A DNA stretch of 64,000 nt from Devosia sp. (GCA_016713105.1 JADJPS010000017.1:372001-436000), one strand, 5' to 3'; numbered from the stretch's first letter, positions 16,593-25,507 are shown. Notes: a model not told the origin generated them from the letters alone. Numbers and translations: made by a program.

Positions 16593-17938
16593 CGGGGCTG
16601 CGCGGCCGCCCGCTGCGCGGCCGCTTCATCCACGCGCCCGAGCGCGGCCGCATCGAAGCGCTCGACGATGCCATCCTGCTGACTGGAGCGGACGGCGCGA
16701 TCGAGGTGCTGGCCCGGCCGGACGACGCCGCGCATGCCGACCTGGCCGGCCGACCCGACCTCGTCACGCTCTCCGCCCACCGCCTGGTGCTGCCCGGCTT
16801 CGTCGACCTGCACGTCCACGCCCCGCAATACCCCCAGCTCGGCCAGGCGCTCGACGTGCCGCTCGAAGTCTGGCTGCACAAGTACACCTTCCCGCTCGAG
16901 GCCCGCTATGCCGACCTCGACTTTGCCCGCTCGCGGTACGAGGTGCTGGTCGCGGACCTCCTCGCCTCCGGCACCACGACGGCGCTCTACTTCGCGACCG
17001 TGCACCGCGAGGCCTCCGAACTGCTCGCCCGGATCTGCCTCGACAAGGGTCAGCGCGCCCTCGTCGGCAAGGTGGCGATGGACGACCCGCTCGCTTGCCC
17101 GGCGAACTGCCGCGATGCTTCACCCGAGGCCGCCATCGCGCAGACGCGCGCCTTCATCGGGGCGGTGCGGGCGCTGCCCGGCAATGACCGCGTCCTGCCG
17201 GTGGTGACGCCGCGCTTCATCCCCTCGTGCACCGACGCGGCGCTGGCCGGACTGGGCGCGCTCGCCGCCGAATGCGGCTGCCACGTTCAGACCCACTGCT
17301 CGGAAAGCGACTGGGCGCATGGCCACGCACTGGCGCGCTACGGCATGACCGACACCGCGGCGCTCGACGGCTTCGGACTGCTCACCCGCCGCACCGTGCT
17401 CGCCCACTCCGTCTTCCTCACCGAGGCCGACATGGCGACGATTGTCGGCCGCGGCACCGGCATTGCCCACTGCGCGCTGTCCAATGTCTATTTCGGCAAT
17501 GCCGTCTTCCCGCTGCGCCGCGCGCTCGAGCGAGGGCTCCATGTCGGGCTCGGCACCGACGTCTCCGGCGGTCCCTCCGCCTCGATGTTCGAGGCCTGCC
17601 GCAGCACCGTGCAGGTGTCGCGCCTGCTCGAGGAGGGCGTCGATCCGACCGATTCACGTGAAACGCGCGGCACGCCGGACACCCGCGTCGACATGCTCAC
17701 CGCCTTCCACCTCGCCACTGCCGGCGGCGGCGTGGCGCTCGACCTGCCGATCGGGCTGTTCCGGCCGGGCTACCAGTTCGACGCCATGATCGTCGACCCC
17801 GAGGCGGCAGGCGGCAGCATCCGGCTGTTCGGCGAAACCGAGCCGGTGGCGGTGCTCGAGAAGATCCTCTATACCGCCAGCCGTCCCAACATCGCCGCCG
17901 TCTACGTCTCGGGCGAGCGCGTCGTCTCGACGGAGTGA
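16589..17938 (+). CDS. guaD: Guanine deaminase
   Basis: Zn-dependent deamination of guanine to xanthine. 449 residues, normal for GuaD. The metal motif GFVDLHVHAPQYPQLG is typical of guanine deaminases. Next come LEVWLHKYTFPLE (substrate pocket), QTHCSESDWAHG, VLAHSVFL and GLGTDVSGG with the last metal Asp. The start is GTG at 16589, inside the stop region of the adenine deaminase gene (4-base overlap, translational coupling); the longer open frame upstream is the shadow of ade. It contains the parS-like site B at 17650. The next gene is a nucleoside deoxyribosyltransferase. Confidence 0.93.
   Translation: MTGLRGRPLRGRFIHAPERGRIEALDDAILLTGADGAIEVLARPDDAAHADLAGRPDLVTLSAHRLVLPGFVDLHVHAPQYPQLGQALDVPLEVWLHKYTFPLEARYADLDFARSRYEVLVADLLASGTTTALYFATVHREASELLARICLDKGQRALVGKVAMDDPLACPANCRDASPEAAIAQTRAFIGAVRALPGNDRVLPVVTPRFIPSCTDAALAGLGALAAECGCHVQTHCSESDWAHGHALARYGMTDTAALDGFGLLTRRTVLAHSVFLTEADMATIVGRGTGIAHCALSNVYFGNAVFPLRRALERGLHVGLGTDVSGGPSASMFEACRSTVQVSRLLEEGVDPTDSRETRGTPDTRVDMLTAFHLATAGGGVALDLPIGLFRPGYQFDAMIVDPEAAGGSIRLFGETEPVAVLEKILYTASRPNIAAVYVSGERVVSTE
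17650..17665 (+). promoter_or_regulatory. parS-like palindrome, site B (inside guaD)
   Basis: CGATTCACGTGAAACG matches 13 of 16 bases of the ParB consensus. It differs from site C (opposite strand) only at the first base. Intragenic location is normal for parS. Confidence 0.5.
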
Positions 17939-17940
17939 AC

Positions 17941-18549
17941 ATGCCCAAGGCCGTCTACCTCGCCGGACCCGAGGTCTTCCTCGCAAACGCGCGCGAGATC
18001 CTCGACCGCAAGATTGCCCTGACCCGTGCCGCCGGCCTCGTGCCGGTGTCCCCCGGCGACCTCGAGTTCCCCAAGACAGCCAGCAAGTGGGAGCTGGGGC
18101 TCGCCATCAGCGCCATCGACGAAAAGCTGATGAACGCGGCCGACGCCATCATCGCCAACCTTACCCCGTTTCGCGGCATCGCCGCCGACACCGGCACCTG
18201 CTTCGAACTCGGCTACATGTGCGCCCAGGGCAAGGCCGCCTTCGCCTACACCAATGTGCGCGCCGACCATGGCACCCGCACCAAGGCGCATTTCCAGGGC
18301 GTGCACTCGGTGGACGAGAACGGCCATCCGCGCGGCCCGGACGGCATGATGATCGAGGACATGGGCTTCATCGACAACCTGATGCTGCACGGCGGCGTGC
18401 TCAACCGCGGCGGCCACGTCGTCGTCGGCGACGCCCCGCCGGGCGAGGAACTGACCGACATGCGGGCCTTCATGGCGGTGCTGGAGCTGGCGGCGCGGCA
18501 GCCGGGGCAGGCTTGCCGAATTCAGGTGGCGGCACACCCATTCCCATGA
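17941..18549 (+). CDS. Nucleoside 2-deoxyribosyltransferase
   Basis: 202-residue protein of the RCL/deoxyribosyltransferase fold, which moves deoxyribose between bases or hydrolyses deoxynucleotides. The start VYLAGPEVF is the typical first strand and loop. ANLTPFRGIAADTGTCFELGYMCAQGK carries the conserved Asp and the catalytic Glu (given in part). ATG at 17941 is two codons into the frame; the upstream GTG overlaps the guaD stop. The C-terminus ends ARQPGQACRIQ... and is not well conserved. With the two purine deaminases upstream it suggests recycling or catabolism of purine bases and deoxynucleosides. Confidence 0.88.
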   Translation: MPKAVYLAGPEVFLANAREILDRKIALTRAAGLVPVSPGDLEFPKTASKWELGLAISAIDEKLMNAADAIIANLTPFRGIAADTGTCFELGYMCAQGKAAFAYTNVRADHGTRTKAHFQGVHSVDENGHPRGPDGMMIEDMGFIDNLMLHGGVLNRGGHVVVGDAPPGEELTDMRAFMAVLELAARQPGQACRIQVAAHPFP

Positions 18550-18613
18550 AGAGCATCGAGGGGGAGGGGGCCGGCCGGCGTATCGGCACATGACACCACG
18601 ACCACCGATCTGC

Positions 18614-18636
18614 GCCTCCCCCGTGTCGGGGGAGGC
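18614..18636. repeat. Intergenic palindrome, copy 2
   Basis: GCCTCCCCCG-TGT-CGGGGGAGGC is a perfect 10-bp stem. It lies between the convergent deoxyribosyltransferase and SMP-30-like genes and could also stop transcription, though there is no T run. Confidence 0.6.
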
Positions 18637-18687
18637 CGGGAGGGTATGTGGCAGGCTGGATGCCTGCGGATGCCGTCGATCCGCGCC

Positions 18688-19599
18688 CTACTGCAGGGTC
18701 ACCGGATGGGCGTAGAAAGCGCCGGGGTCTTCCGAGCCGCCCATCTTGGAGAACTTCGCCTCGGTCACCCACAGCGTATTGCCGACCTTGGTCACTGCGG
18801 TGGGCGAATCCCAGGCGTCCTTGCCCACAACCTTGATGTTGGCGGTGTCGCCGTCGAAGGTGATGGCATCTACCTGCGCATTGCCGTTCTCGGCCAGGTA
18901 CAGCACGCCGTCATCGCCGAAGCGCATGCCGTCGGGACCCTTGATCTCCTGGCTGAGCTTGAGCTCGGTCAGCGTGCCAGGGGCGCCGTCGGCGCCGATC
19001 GTGAGGCGGAACAGCTTGTTGGTCATCACCCCGTTCATGTAGAGCGCGCCGTCTGGCCCGAAGCTGAGCCCGTCGAGCGATGCCAGCGCCGCGTCCTTGA
19101 AGAACACCGTCGCAGCAGTGGCGCCCGGGGCCACCGCAAAAACCTGCCCGCCCATCGTATCCGCGGCATAGGCGGTGCCGTCGGCGGTGGTCGCGATGTC
19201 GTTGCAGAAGGTGCCGTCGCCCAGCGTCACGGCGGACTTCAGGCTGCCGTCGGCGAGGCTGTAGCTGCGCAGCACCGAGGCCTTGCCCGGGCCGCCGCTG
19301 AACAGGGCGAGGTCGGCATAGCAGGCCCACAGGTTGTCGTTCGCCTCGTCGGCATAGACCCCGAGCACCGCGGTCGGACCCTCGGTCACCGCGCCGATCC
19401 AGCTCTCGGCGAGAGTGGCGCCGGCGGCGGCCTTGTAGATCTGACCGGTGCCGATGCTGCCGATGATCAGGCTGCCGTCGGCCGTGGAGGTCAGGCTCTC
19501 CGGGAACACCATCTTGTCGCCGACCTGTACCTTGTCGGCAGCAAGCGCCGCGCCGCCGGCCAATATGAGCACGAGGCCCGAAGTGAGCAAAGTCCGCAA
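18688..19599 (-). CDS. Secreted SMP-30/gluconolactonase-like beta-propeller protein
   Basis: 303 residues. A clean signal peptide (MRTLLTSGLVLILAGGAALA, cut before ADK) is followed by repeated propeller blades: DGSLIIGSIGTGQIYK, DGTAYAADTMGGQVFAV, SFGPDGALYMNGV and FGDDGVLYLAENG. Such repeats are typical of SMP-30-type lactonases and strictosidine-synthase-like proteins. The start is TTG at 19599, 5-6 bases after GGGAGGAT; an ATG 12 codons upstream would add a charged stretch in front of the signal peptide. The substrate is unknown; a periplasmic lactone or organophosphate hydrolase is one possibility. Confidence 0.8.
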   Translation of the reverse strand: MRTLLTSGLVLILAGGAALAADKVQVGDKMVFPESLTSTADGSLIIGSIGTGQIYKAAAGATLAESWIGAVTEGPTAVLGVYADEANDNLWACYADLALFSGGPGKASVLRSYSLADGSLKSAVTLGDGTFCNDIATTADGTAYAADTMGGQVFAVAPGATAATVFFKDAALASLDGLSFGPDGALYMNGVMTNKLFRLTIGADGAPGTLTELKLSQEIKGPDGMRFGDDGVLYLAENGNAQVDAITFDGDTANIKVVGKDAWDSPTAVTKVGNTLWVTEAKFSKMGGSEDPGAFYAHPVTLQ

Positions 19600-19774
19600 T
19601 CCATCCTCCCGATTCTTGGGCGCACAGCATCGCACCGCTCTGCATTGGTGCGGACAATACTCGGGATTGCAGAGAAGTGGCGTCGGCGCCGGCCGGTGAC
19701 GCGCGGTTGACGCGGATCAACCCGGAGGCGTGCGGCGCAGCTAGGCTGCGAAGGCAATGGAGAGGGCCGCAGTC

Positions 19775-19912
19775 ATGGACGCCATCTGGATCTACGCCGT
19801 CGTCATCGGCGCGGTGGTGGGCGCCCATCTGGGGCTGTTCTTCGTGCTGCGCCACCTGATGCACAGCGACCGGCGCCGCCGCGACCGGGAGCCGACGGTG
19901 CCGCCGACATGA
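19775..19912 (+). CDS. Small single-pass membrane protein, 45 residues
   Basis: Short gene supported by a ribosome site (GGAGAGG at 19759-19765) before ATG 19775. It also has a coherent product: a hydrophobic helix (residues 4-26, IWIYAVVIGAVVGAHLGLFF) followed by a basic cytoplasmic tail (HSDRRRRDREPT). The stop TGA overlaps the ATG at 19909 of the next frame (ATGA), suggesting coupled translation. Function unknown. Confidence 0.6.
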   Translation: MDAIWIYAVVIGAVVGAHLGLFFVLRHLMHSDRRRRDREPTVPPT

Positions 19913-20217
19913 TTGCGGCGCTATTGCAGGGTCAGAGTGGCCGGATGCGTACGCTGCTCGCCCTCGTCCTGCTGCTCGCCGCCCCTTCGGCCGCCCATGC
20001 CTATTGCGTGTCGGTGCCGGACGACCGGACGAGTGCCTATGTGCGCAACGGGCTCCGGCACACGCTCTGCCTTGCCGATGAACTGAGCGCCGAGACCAGC
20101 GCCCGGAACCGGGCGACGGCCACCGGCGCCGTGCTCGAGCAACTGCAGCGCGACCGGCTGCAGCACAGGTTCGCCGCCCCCGTCTTCGCCGACCCGTTCG
20201 CGCCGCGCTGGCCCTGA
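19909..20217 (+). CDS. Small secreted hypothetical protein
   Basis: 102 residues from ATG 19909, which overlaps the previous stop, or 90 residues from ATG 19945. From the second start, the signal peptide RTLLALVLLLAAPSAAHA is immediate, cut before YCVSVPD. The mature part has two cysteines (YCVSV and TLCLADE) that may pair. It then turns charged and ends with a Pro/Phe-rich tail. No known family recognised. It is convergent with the GGDEF gene, 23 bases away. Confidence 0.55.
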   Translation: MIAALLQGQSGRMRTLLALVLLLAAPSAAHAYCVSVPDDRTSAYVRNGLRHTLCLADELSAETSARNRATATGAVLEQLQRDRLQHRFAAPVFADPFAPRWP

Positions 20218-20240
20218 CCGATCGCCGGCGCGCAATCCCC

Positions 20241-21983
20241 CTACTCGGCGGCGACGCGGTGGAACGCGCTGATCTCGGCAGACGGTGTCGGCTCCGGGCG
20301 ATCCACGCGGAAGCCGCGCAGCGGTGCCGTCGCCACCTGGTTCCGGCCGTTCTGCTTGGCGCGGTAGAGCGCCGCGTCGGCGGCGGCCAGCAGGTCGGGC
20401 ACGCTCTGCGAGGTATGGGGAACGCAGGCGACACCGAACGAGGCCGAGATCTCGGCGCCGCGTGTCCCGCCGAGTTCCTGGATGGCGAGGCGCAGCATCT
20501 CGGCCTTGTCGGCGGCGCGCTCCAGCGCGCAATCGGGCAGGATCACCACCAGTTCCTCGCCGCCGAAGCGGCAAACGATGTCGGTCTCGCGCAGGCCCGC
20601 CAGCAGCGCCAGGGCGCTGTCGCGCAGCACCTGGTCGCCGAACGCGTGGCCATGCTGGTCGTTGAGCCGCTTGAAGTGGTCGAGATCGATCATCAGCAGC
20701 GAGATCTCGCGGTTCTCGCGTTCGGCCAGGCGCACGAAGCGCTGCAGGCTGTCCTCCATGTAGCGGCGGTTGTAGAGGCCGGTGAGCGGATCGCGCAGCG
20801 CCTGGTTCCTGAGCTTTTCGCGCAGCGCCATGTTGGCGAGGGCGAGGCTCATGCCGTCGGCGAGGGCGGAGCCGAGATTGGCCACCCGTTCGAGCCGGGC
20901 CTCGGCCTCGGCACCCGAGGCGAACAGCTGCAGCAGCCCGACGATCTCGCCGCGTGCGATCATCGGAATCTCCAGCACCGTCTCCGGGCCGGAATGGTGG
21001 GTGCAGCAGAGCTTGCTGCCATCGGGGCGGTTGAGCTGCGGCTTGCCGCGCTTGAGCGCCCAGCAGCTGGCCGGACCGATGGTCTCGTCGAGTTGCTCGC
21101 CCTCGGGCCGGGCCCAGCTGGTCGAGAGCACCAGCCGGTCGCGCGAGTTGTTGAAGATGTAGAGGGCGCCGGACAGACCCGGCAGCAGTTCGCCGGCCGC
21201 GGCCTTGAGCACGGCGTTCACATCGAGATGGTCGCCGGCGCTCTGCAGCACGTCGGCCATCTCGAACAGCCGCGCCACCTGTTCGCGCGCCGTGTCGGCG
21301 GCGAGCACGGCGGCAGCCCGGCCATCGGCCTCCGAGACCGAGGAGCGGAAGGCGAAGACCAGCCCGAGCAGCGCCAGCACCCCCCCGCTCAGCTGCAGCA
21401 CCAGCACCAGCAGGCTGCCGAAGCGGATGCGTTCCTCGTGCACGCGCAGGCTGCTGTCGGCCCCCGCGAGGATGCGGTCCACAACCCCGGTCAGCGCGGC
21501 GACCGATCCGGTCGTGCCGCGGCGGACCAGCAGCGCGGCTGCTGCGTCGCGGTCGCCGGCGGCGACGAGCGAGACGGCCTCCGTCCAGGTTCCGGTCAGG
21601 CCGGACAGCAGTTGCCGAGCCGGACGCGGTGCCGCGGTTCCGGGTACGGGGATCGTGCCGAGCTGATCCAGGGCGCCCGCCGACCCGCCTACCAGCACGG
21701 GCAGGCGGTCGAAATAGTCCCCCGGCGCCCCGTCACCGGCGATGATGTGCATGACCCGCCCATCGGCCTCGACGACGGCCTGCTGCAGGCTCCTCAGCCG
21801 CTGGCTCTCCTCGCGCAGCGTGGTCAGGGCCTCCTGCTGCGCCGTCACGTGGGCAAAGCCGAACACCGAGGTGGCAACGATGGCGAAGACCAGCAGCACG
21901 GTCGCGATCGACAGCATGCGCGAGCGCAGCGGCATGGGCTGCAGGTGCCCCCTGGGGGTCGCATGAAACAGGCCAGGGAACAT
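20241..21983 (-). CDS. Membrane-bound diguanylate cyclase (GAF-GGDEF)
   Basis: 580-residue c-di-GMP synthase. TM1 is at about residues 22-45. A periplasmic sensor of about 140 residues follows (mostly helical, four-helix or CHASE3-like), then TM2 at about 190-212. A GAF-like domain follows (about 240-390, with ASCWALKRGKPQL and CCTHH as in GAF domains of this type). The GGDEF domain has the active motif GGEEL and, five residues before it, RETD, an intact RxxD inhibitory site, so product inhibition is expected. An alternative start at ATG 21935 would remove 16 residues in front of TM1. Confidence 0.9.
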   Translation of the reverse strand: MFPGLFHATPRGHLQPMPLRSRMLSIATVLLVFAIVATSVFGFAHVTAQQEALTTLREESQRLRSLQQAVVEADGRVMHIIAGDGAPGDYFDRLPVLVGGSAGALDQLGTIPVPGTAAPRPARQLLSGLTGTWTEAVSLVAAGDRDAAAALLVRRGTTGSVAALTGVVDRILAGADSSLRVHEERIRFGSLLVLVLQLSGGVLALLGLVFAFRSSVSEADGRAAAVLAADTAREQVARLFEMADVLQSAGDHLDVNAVLKAAAGELLPGLSGALYIFNNSRDRLVLSTSWARPEGEQLDETIGPASCWALKRGKPQLNRPDGSKLCCTHHSGPETVLEIPMIARGEIVGLLQLFASGAEAEARLERVANLGSALADGMSLALANMALREKLRNQALRDPLTGLYNRRYMEDSLQRFVRLAERENREISLLMIDLDHFKRLNDQHGHAFGDQVLRDSALALLAGLRETDIVCRFGGEELVVILPDCALERAADKAEMLRLAIQELGGTRGAEISASFGVACVPHTSQSVPDLLAAADAALYRAKQNGRNQVATAPLRGFRVDRPEPTPSAEISAFHRVAAE

Positions 21984-22222
21984 CTCGCCACGCTCGGCTG
22001 GGATCCGCGGATGGCGCCCAGTGTGCCGCAGTTTGTGTCCGGCGCCTCGGCGGTTCGCAGAAAGCGCTTAGCAGGGGATGAAGCAGGCTGGTGAATGGCG
22101 GGCTGCGGCCGCCGCCTGGATTTGCAGAAAATCCGAAATGGTGGCGCAATCATCGCCGACGGCTGTCGATTCCCCTCGGGGCCGCTCGACCACAGGGCGT
22201 GAACCAGGAGGCCAAGGGTGCC

Positions 22223-22582
22223 ATGAAGTATGTCTGTCTCGTCCATTTCGACGGTGCCGTGCTCGACGCCCTCGACCATGCCGGCAAGCACCGGCTCGAC
22301 GTCGATTCGGTCGGCTATGACGAGGAGCTCAAGGCCGGGGGGCACCTGATCGCCGCGGAAGCCCTGCAGGCGCCGCAGAGCGCCGTGCTGGTCAGGGTCC
22401 GCGATGGCAGGCTGTCCGCCACCGATGGGCCGTTCATCGAGACCAAGGAGCAGCTGGGCGGCTTCATCCTGATCGAGGCGCGCGACATGAACGAGGCGAT
22501 CCGGCTGGCCGCGGGGATTCCCCTCGCCAGGCTCGGCACCATCGAGGTGCGGCCGATCTACGACATCCCGGTGCGCAAATAG
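22223..22582 (+). CDS. YCII/DGPF-domain protein, partner of the adjacent sigma factor
   Basis: 119 residues. The YCII-related ferredoxin-like fold carries the diagnostic ATDGPFIETKEQLGGF segment (residues 73-88). ATG at 22223 follows GGAGG and AAGGG. It lies directly upstream of an ECF sigma factor with a long C-terminal extension. That gene pair is the known hallmark of ECF42 modules, where DGPF proteins replace anti-sigma factors as genomic partner. The catalytic role is unknown. Confidence 0.88.
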   Translation: MKYVCLVHFDGAVLDALDHAGKHRLDVDSVGYDEELKAGGHLIAAEALQAPQSAVLVRVRDGRLSATDGPFIETKEQLGGFILIEARDMNEAIRLAAGIPLARLGTIEVRPIYDIPVRK

Positions 22583-22632
22583 CGACCGGCGACCCCAGGC
22601 TCGACGCCGTCTGGCGCCGCGATTCCGGCCGG

Positions 22633-23811
22633 GTGCTGGCGACGCTGATCCGGTTGCTCGGCAGCTTCGAGCTCGCCGAGGAGGCGTTGACCGATGCCTT
22701 TCTCGCCGCTGCCGAGCAGTGGCCGCGCGACGGGGTGCCGGCCAATCCGCGCGCCTGGCTGGTGTCGGCCGGGCGCTTCAAGGCGATCGACCGGATCCGC
22801 CGACGGGCCCGCTTCGCCCCGATCGCGGCGGAACTGGCGCGAGCCGAGGAGGCGGTCATGGACCCCGAACCCGAGCCGATTGCAGACGACACGCTGCGTC
22901 TGATCTTCGTGTGCTGCCACCCCGAGCTGCCGCCGGACGCGCAGATCGCCCTGACGCTGCGCGAGGTCTGCGGGCTCACCACCGAAGAGGTGGCGGCGGC
23001 GTTCCTCGCGACGCCGGCCGCGATGGCGCAGCGCATCGTGCGGGCCAAGGCGCGCATCCGCGACCTGGCGCTGCCCTACGAGGTGCCGGAGCCGGAGGCC
23101 TGGGCCGGCCGGCTCGATGCCGTGCTGCACGTCATCTACCTGATCTTTTCGGAGGGCTATGCCGCCTCGCAGGGAGACGCCGTAATCCGGGCCGAGCTGT
23201 GCACGGAGGCGATCCGGCTGGCCCGCCAGCTCGTCGAGCTGACCGGGACCGCCGACTCGCAGGGGCTGCTGGCACTGCTGCTGCTGCAGGATGCGCGCCG
23301 CGCCGCCCGCGCCGGCAGCGACGGTGGCCTGATCCTGCTCGACGACCAGGATCGGCGCCTCTGGGACCGCAGCCAGATCGAGGCGGGCATGGCGCTGGCC
23401 CGCTCGGCCTTTGCCCGGCCGCCGCTCTCGGCCTACACGATCGAGGCCGCGATTGCCGCGGAGCACTGCCGGGCCGCGAGCCCCGAGGCCACCGACTGGG
23501 GGGCGATCGCCGGGCTCTACGACCTGTTGCTGCGGGCCGACACGTCCGACGTTGTCCAGCTCAACCGCGCCGTGGCCATCGCCATGCGCGACGGGCCGGC
23601 GGCGGGCCTAGGGCTGATCGAGGCGCTGCTGGCGCGGGGCGGGCTGGACAGGTACCGCTATGCCCACGCGGCGCGGGCCGACCTGCTGCAGCGGCTGGGG
23701 CGGCGAAGCGAGGCGCGCGCGGCCTTTCGCACGGCACTCGAACTCACCCGCCAGGCGGCCGAACGCCGCTTCCTCGCGGACCGGATCGCGGCGCTGTCCG
23801 ACGACGGCTAG
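22633..23811 (+). CDS. ECF42-type RNA polymerase sigma factor with C-terminal TPR-like extension; start unclear
   Basis: 392 residues from GTG 22633. Sigma-2 and sigma-4 regions come first (ANPRAWLVSAGRFKAIDRIRRR; TLREVCGLTTEEVAAAFL). They are followed by about 200 extra residues with the ECF42 motifs LIFSEGYAAS, AYTIEAAIAAEHC, TDWGAIAGLYDLL and VQLNRAVAIA. Family similarity (DPRLDAVWRRDSGRV) extends about 17 codons upstream of the GTG in the same frame, to the end of the DGPF gene, but no ATG/GTG/TTG is present there. Either a non-standard start is used or one base is missing near 22580. Confidence 0.85.
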   Translation: MLATLIRLLGSFELAEEALTDAFLAAAEQWPRDGVPANPRAWLVSAGRFKAIDRIRRRARFAPIAAELARAEEAVMDPEPEPIADDTLRLIFVCCHPELPPDAQIALTLREVCGLTTEEVAAAFLATPAAMAQRIVRAKARIRDLALPYEVPEPEAWAGRLDAVLHVIYLIFSEGYAASQGDAVIRAELCTEAIRLARQLVELTGTADSQGLLALLLLQDARRAARAGSDGGLILLDDQDRRLWDRSQIEAGMALARSAFARPPLSAYTIEAAIAAEHCRAASPEATDWGAIAGLYDLLLRADTSDVVQLNRAVAIAMRDGPAAGLGLIEALLARGGLDRYRYAHAARADLLQRLGRRSEARAAFRTALELTRQAAERRFLADRIAALSDDG

Positions 23812-23828
23812 GGTGGCGCCAGCCATGG

Positions 23829-24839
23829 CTAGCGGCCGACATGGGTCCGGTTCTCCGGCAGCACGCGATGCGGCGGCGGCGCGCCGTCGATGAAGGTGCG
23901 GATGTTGACGATCACGGTCTCGCCCATCTCGAGCCGGGCCTCGAGCGTCGCCGATGCCATGTGGGCGGTCAGCACCACGCGATTGTCGCGGGCGAGCTGC
24001 AACAGCCGCGGGTCGATGCCGTGCCGGTTCTCGAACACGTCGAGCGCCGCCCCGCTGAGGTGACCGGCCTCGATCCGGGCAATCAGGGCCGGCTCGTCGA
24101 GCAGTTCGGGGCGCGAGACGTTGACGACGAACGCATCCTGCTTCATCCGCGCCAGCCGCTCGGCACTGAGGATGTGGTGAGTGGCCCGGTTGAGCGGGGT
24201 GTGCAGCGAGACGATATCGACCTCGGGTACCATGCCGTCGAGGGTCGGCCAGTAGGTGGCGCCCAGCGCCTCCTCGACCGGCGGCCGCCGGTTGCGCGAG
24301 AAATAGTGGATGTTGAGCCCGAAGCTGCGGGCCCGGGCGGCGACGGCGGAGCCGATGCGCCCCATGCCGACGATGCCCAGCGCCTTGCCACGCAGCCTCC
24401 GGCCGAGCATCCAGGTCGGCGACCATCCGGGCCATTGCCCATCCCGCGGCAGCACGATGGCGCCCTCGACCAGCCGGCGCGGCAGGGCCAGCATCAGCAT
24501 GACCGCCATGTCGGCCGTATCCTCGGTGAGCACCGAAGGGGTGTTGGTGACCGTCAGCCCGGCGGCGTGTGCCGCCTCGACATCGATGTTGTCGAAGCCG
24601 TTGCCGAACTGGGCGACGAGCTTCACCGTCGGAGGCAGGCGGGCGATCAGGTCGGCATCGAGGCGATCGGTGATGGAGCTGACCAGCACGTCACAGCCGG
24701 CCAGCCGGGCGACGATCGCGTCGGCCGACAGCGGCTCGTCCGCGGCGTTGAAGTCCGCCTCGAACAGCGTCGCCATGCGCGCCTCGATCTGCGCGGGCAG
24801 GCGCCGGGTCACGAATATCCGGGGTCGGCTGAGGGTCAA
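23829..24839 (-). CDS. D-2-hydroxyacid dehydrogenase (glyoxylate/hydroxypyruvate reductase type)
   Basis: 336 residues, NAD(P)-dependent. The NAD-binding motif GIVGMGRIGSAVAARA is near residue 154. The catalytic Arg is in NVSRPELLDEPAL (usual form NxaRGxlvDe; here Pro-Glu replaces Gly-x). The Glu is in ALDVFENRHG. The catalytic His is in LTAHMASAT (usual form P-H-x-G/A-S-A). The start is TTG at 24839, after AAAGG; no nearby ATG keeps the first strand. It is divergent from the SH3-domain gene. Substrate preference (glyoxylate, hydroxypyruvate or formate) cannot be read. Confidence 0.9.
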   Translation of the reverse strand: MTLSRPRIFVTRRLPAQIEARMATLFEADFNAADEPLSADAIVARLAGCDVLVSSITDRLDADLIARLPPTVKLVAQFGNGFDNIDVEAAHAAGLTVTNTPSVLTEDTADMAVMLMLALPRRLVEGAIVLPRDGQWPGWSPTWMLGRRLRGKALGIVGMGRIGSAVAARARSFGLNIHYFSRNRRPPVEEALGATYWPTLDGMVPEVDIVSLHTPLNRATHHILSAERLARMKQDAFVVNVSRPELLDEPALIARIEAGHLSGAALDVFENRHGIDPRLLQLARDNRVVLTAHMASATLEARLEMGETVIVNIRTFIDGAPPPHRVLPENRTHVGR

Positions 24840-24910
24840 GCGGGGTGCCTTTCAGCGACCATTAAGGTCTTTTGCCTAGTGATAGAAAAAAACCGTCCCC
24901 CTGCAAAGCC

Positions 24911-25507
24911 ATGTTCGACCTGACCAGCCTCACGCGCTCCCTGCGGCGCCCGCTCGCGCTACGGATCGACACGCTGCTCCGGCGCGCCGGGCTCGTCGCG
25001 CTGCTCCTCGTCGGACTTGCCGCGCCTCCCGTCGCGGCGGCCGACAATCCGTCGGGGCTGCCGCTGCCGCGCTTCGTCACCACGCGCTCCAACCCGATCA
25101 ACGTCCGCGTCGGACCCGGCACCAAGTATGACATCGCCTGGGTCTATGTGAAGGCCGGCATGCCGGTGGAGATCATCCAGGAGTTCGATACCTGGCGGAA
25201 GATCCGGGACGTCGACGGCTCGGAGGGCTGGCTGCACCAGAACCTGCTGAAGGGCGAGCGGGCCGGGCTCGTGGCGCCCTGGCGGGCCGAAGGCGAGCAG
25301 ATCGCGCTGCGCCGCGACCGGAAGGACGACGCCCCGGTGCGGGCCTGGCTGACGCCCAAGTTCCGGGTGGAGCTCAAGGAATGCGACGGCATCTGGTGCC
25401 AGGTGGTGGCCACCTCGCATCCGGTCGGCGCGGCATCGCAGAACTTCGAGGGCTACATGCTGCAGTCGGAACTGTGGGGCGTCTACAAGGACGAAGTCTT
25501 CGACTGA
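24911..25507 (+). CDS. Secreted protein with bacterial SH3 domain
   Basis: 198 residues. A basic N-terminus is followed by a hydrophobic segment (LVALLLVGLAAPPVAAA; cleavage near residue 44). The SH3b domain then shows NPINVRVGPGTKYDIAWVYVK and DTWRKIRDVDGSEGWLHQNLL, given in part. A second SH3-like unit with a Cys pair follows (ELKECDGIWCQV). Proteins of this type in Hyphomicrobiales are exported and thought to bind the cell wall. ATG at 24911 is chosen over a TTG upstream. Terminated by palindromic repeat copy 3. Confidence 0.85.
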   Translation: MFDLTSLTRSLRRPLALRIDTLLRRAGLVALLLVGLAAPPVAAADNPSGLPLPRFVTTRSNPINVRVGPGTKYDIAWVYVKAGMPVEIIQEFDTWRKIRDVDGSEGWLHQNLLKGERAGLVAPWRAEGEQIALRRDRKDDAPVRAWLTPKFRVELKECDGIWCQVVATSHPVGAASQNFEGYMLQSELWGVYKDEVFD

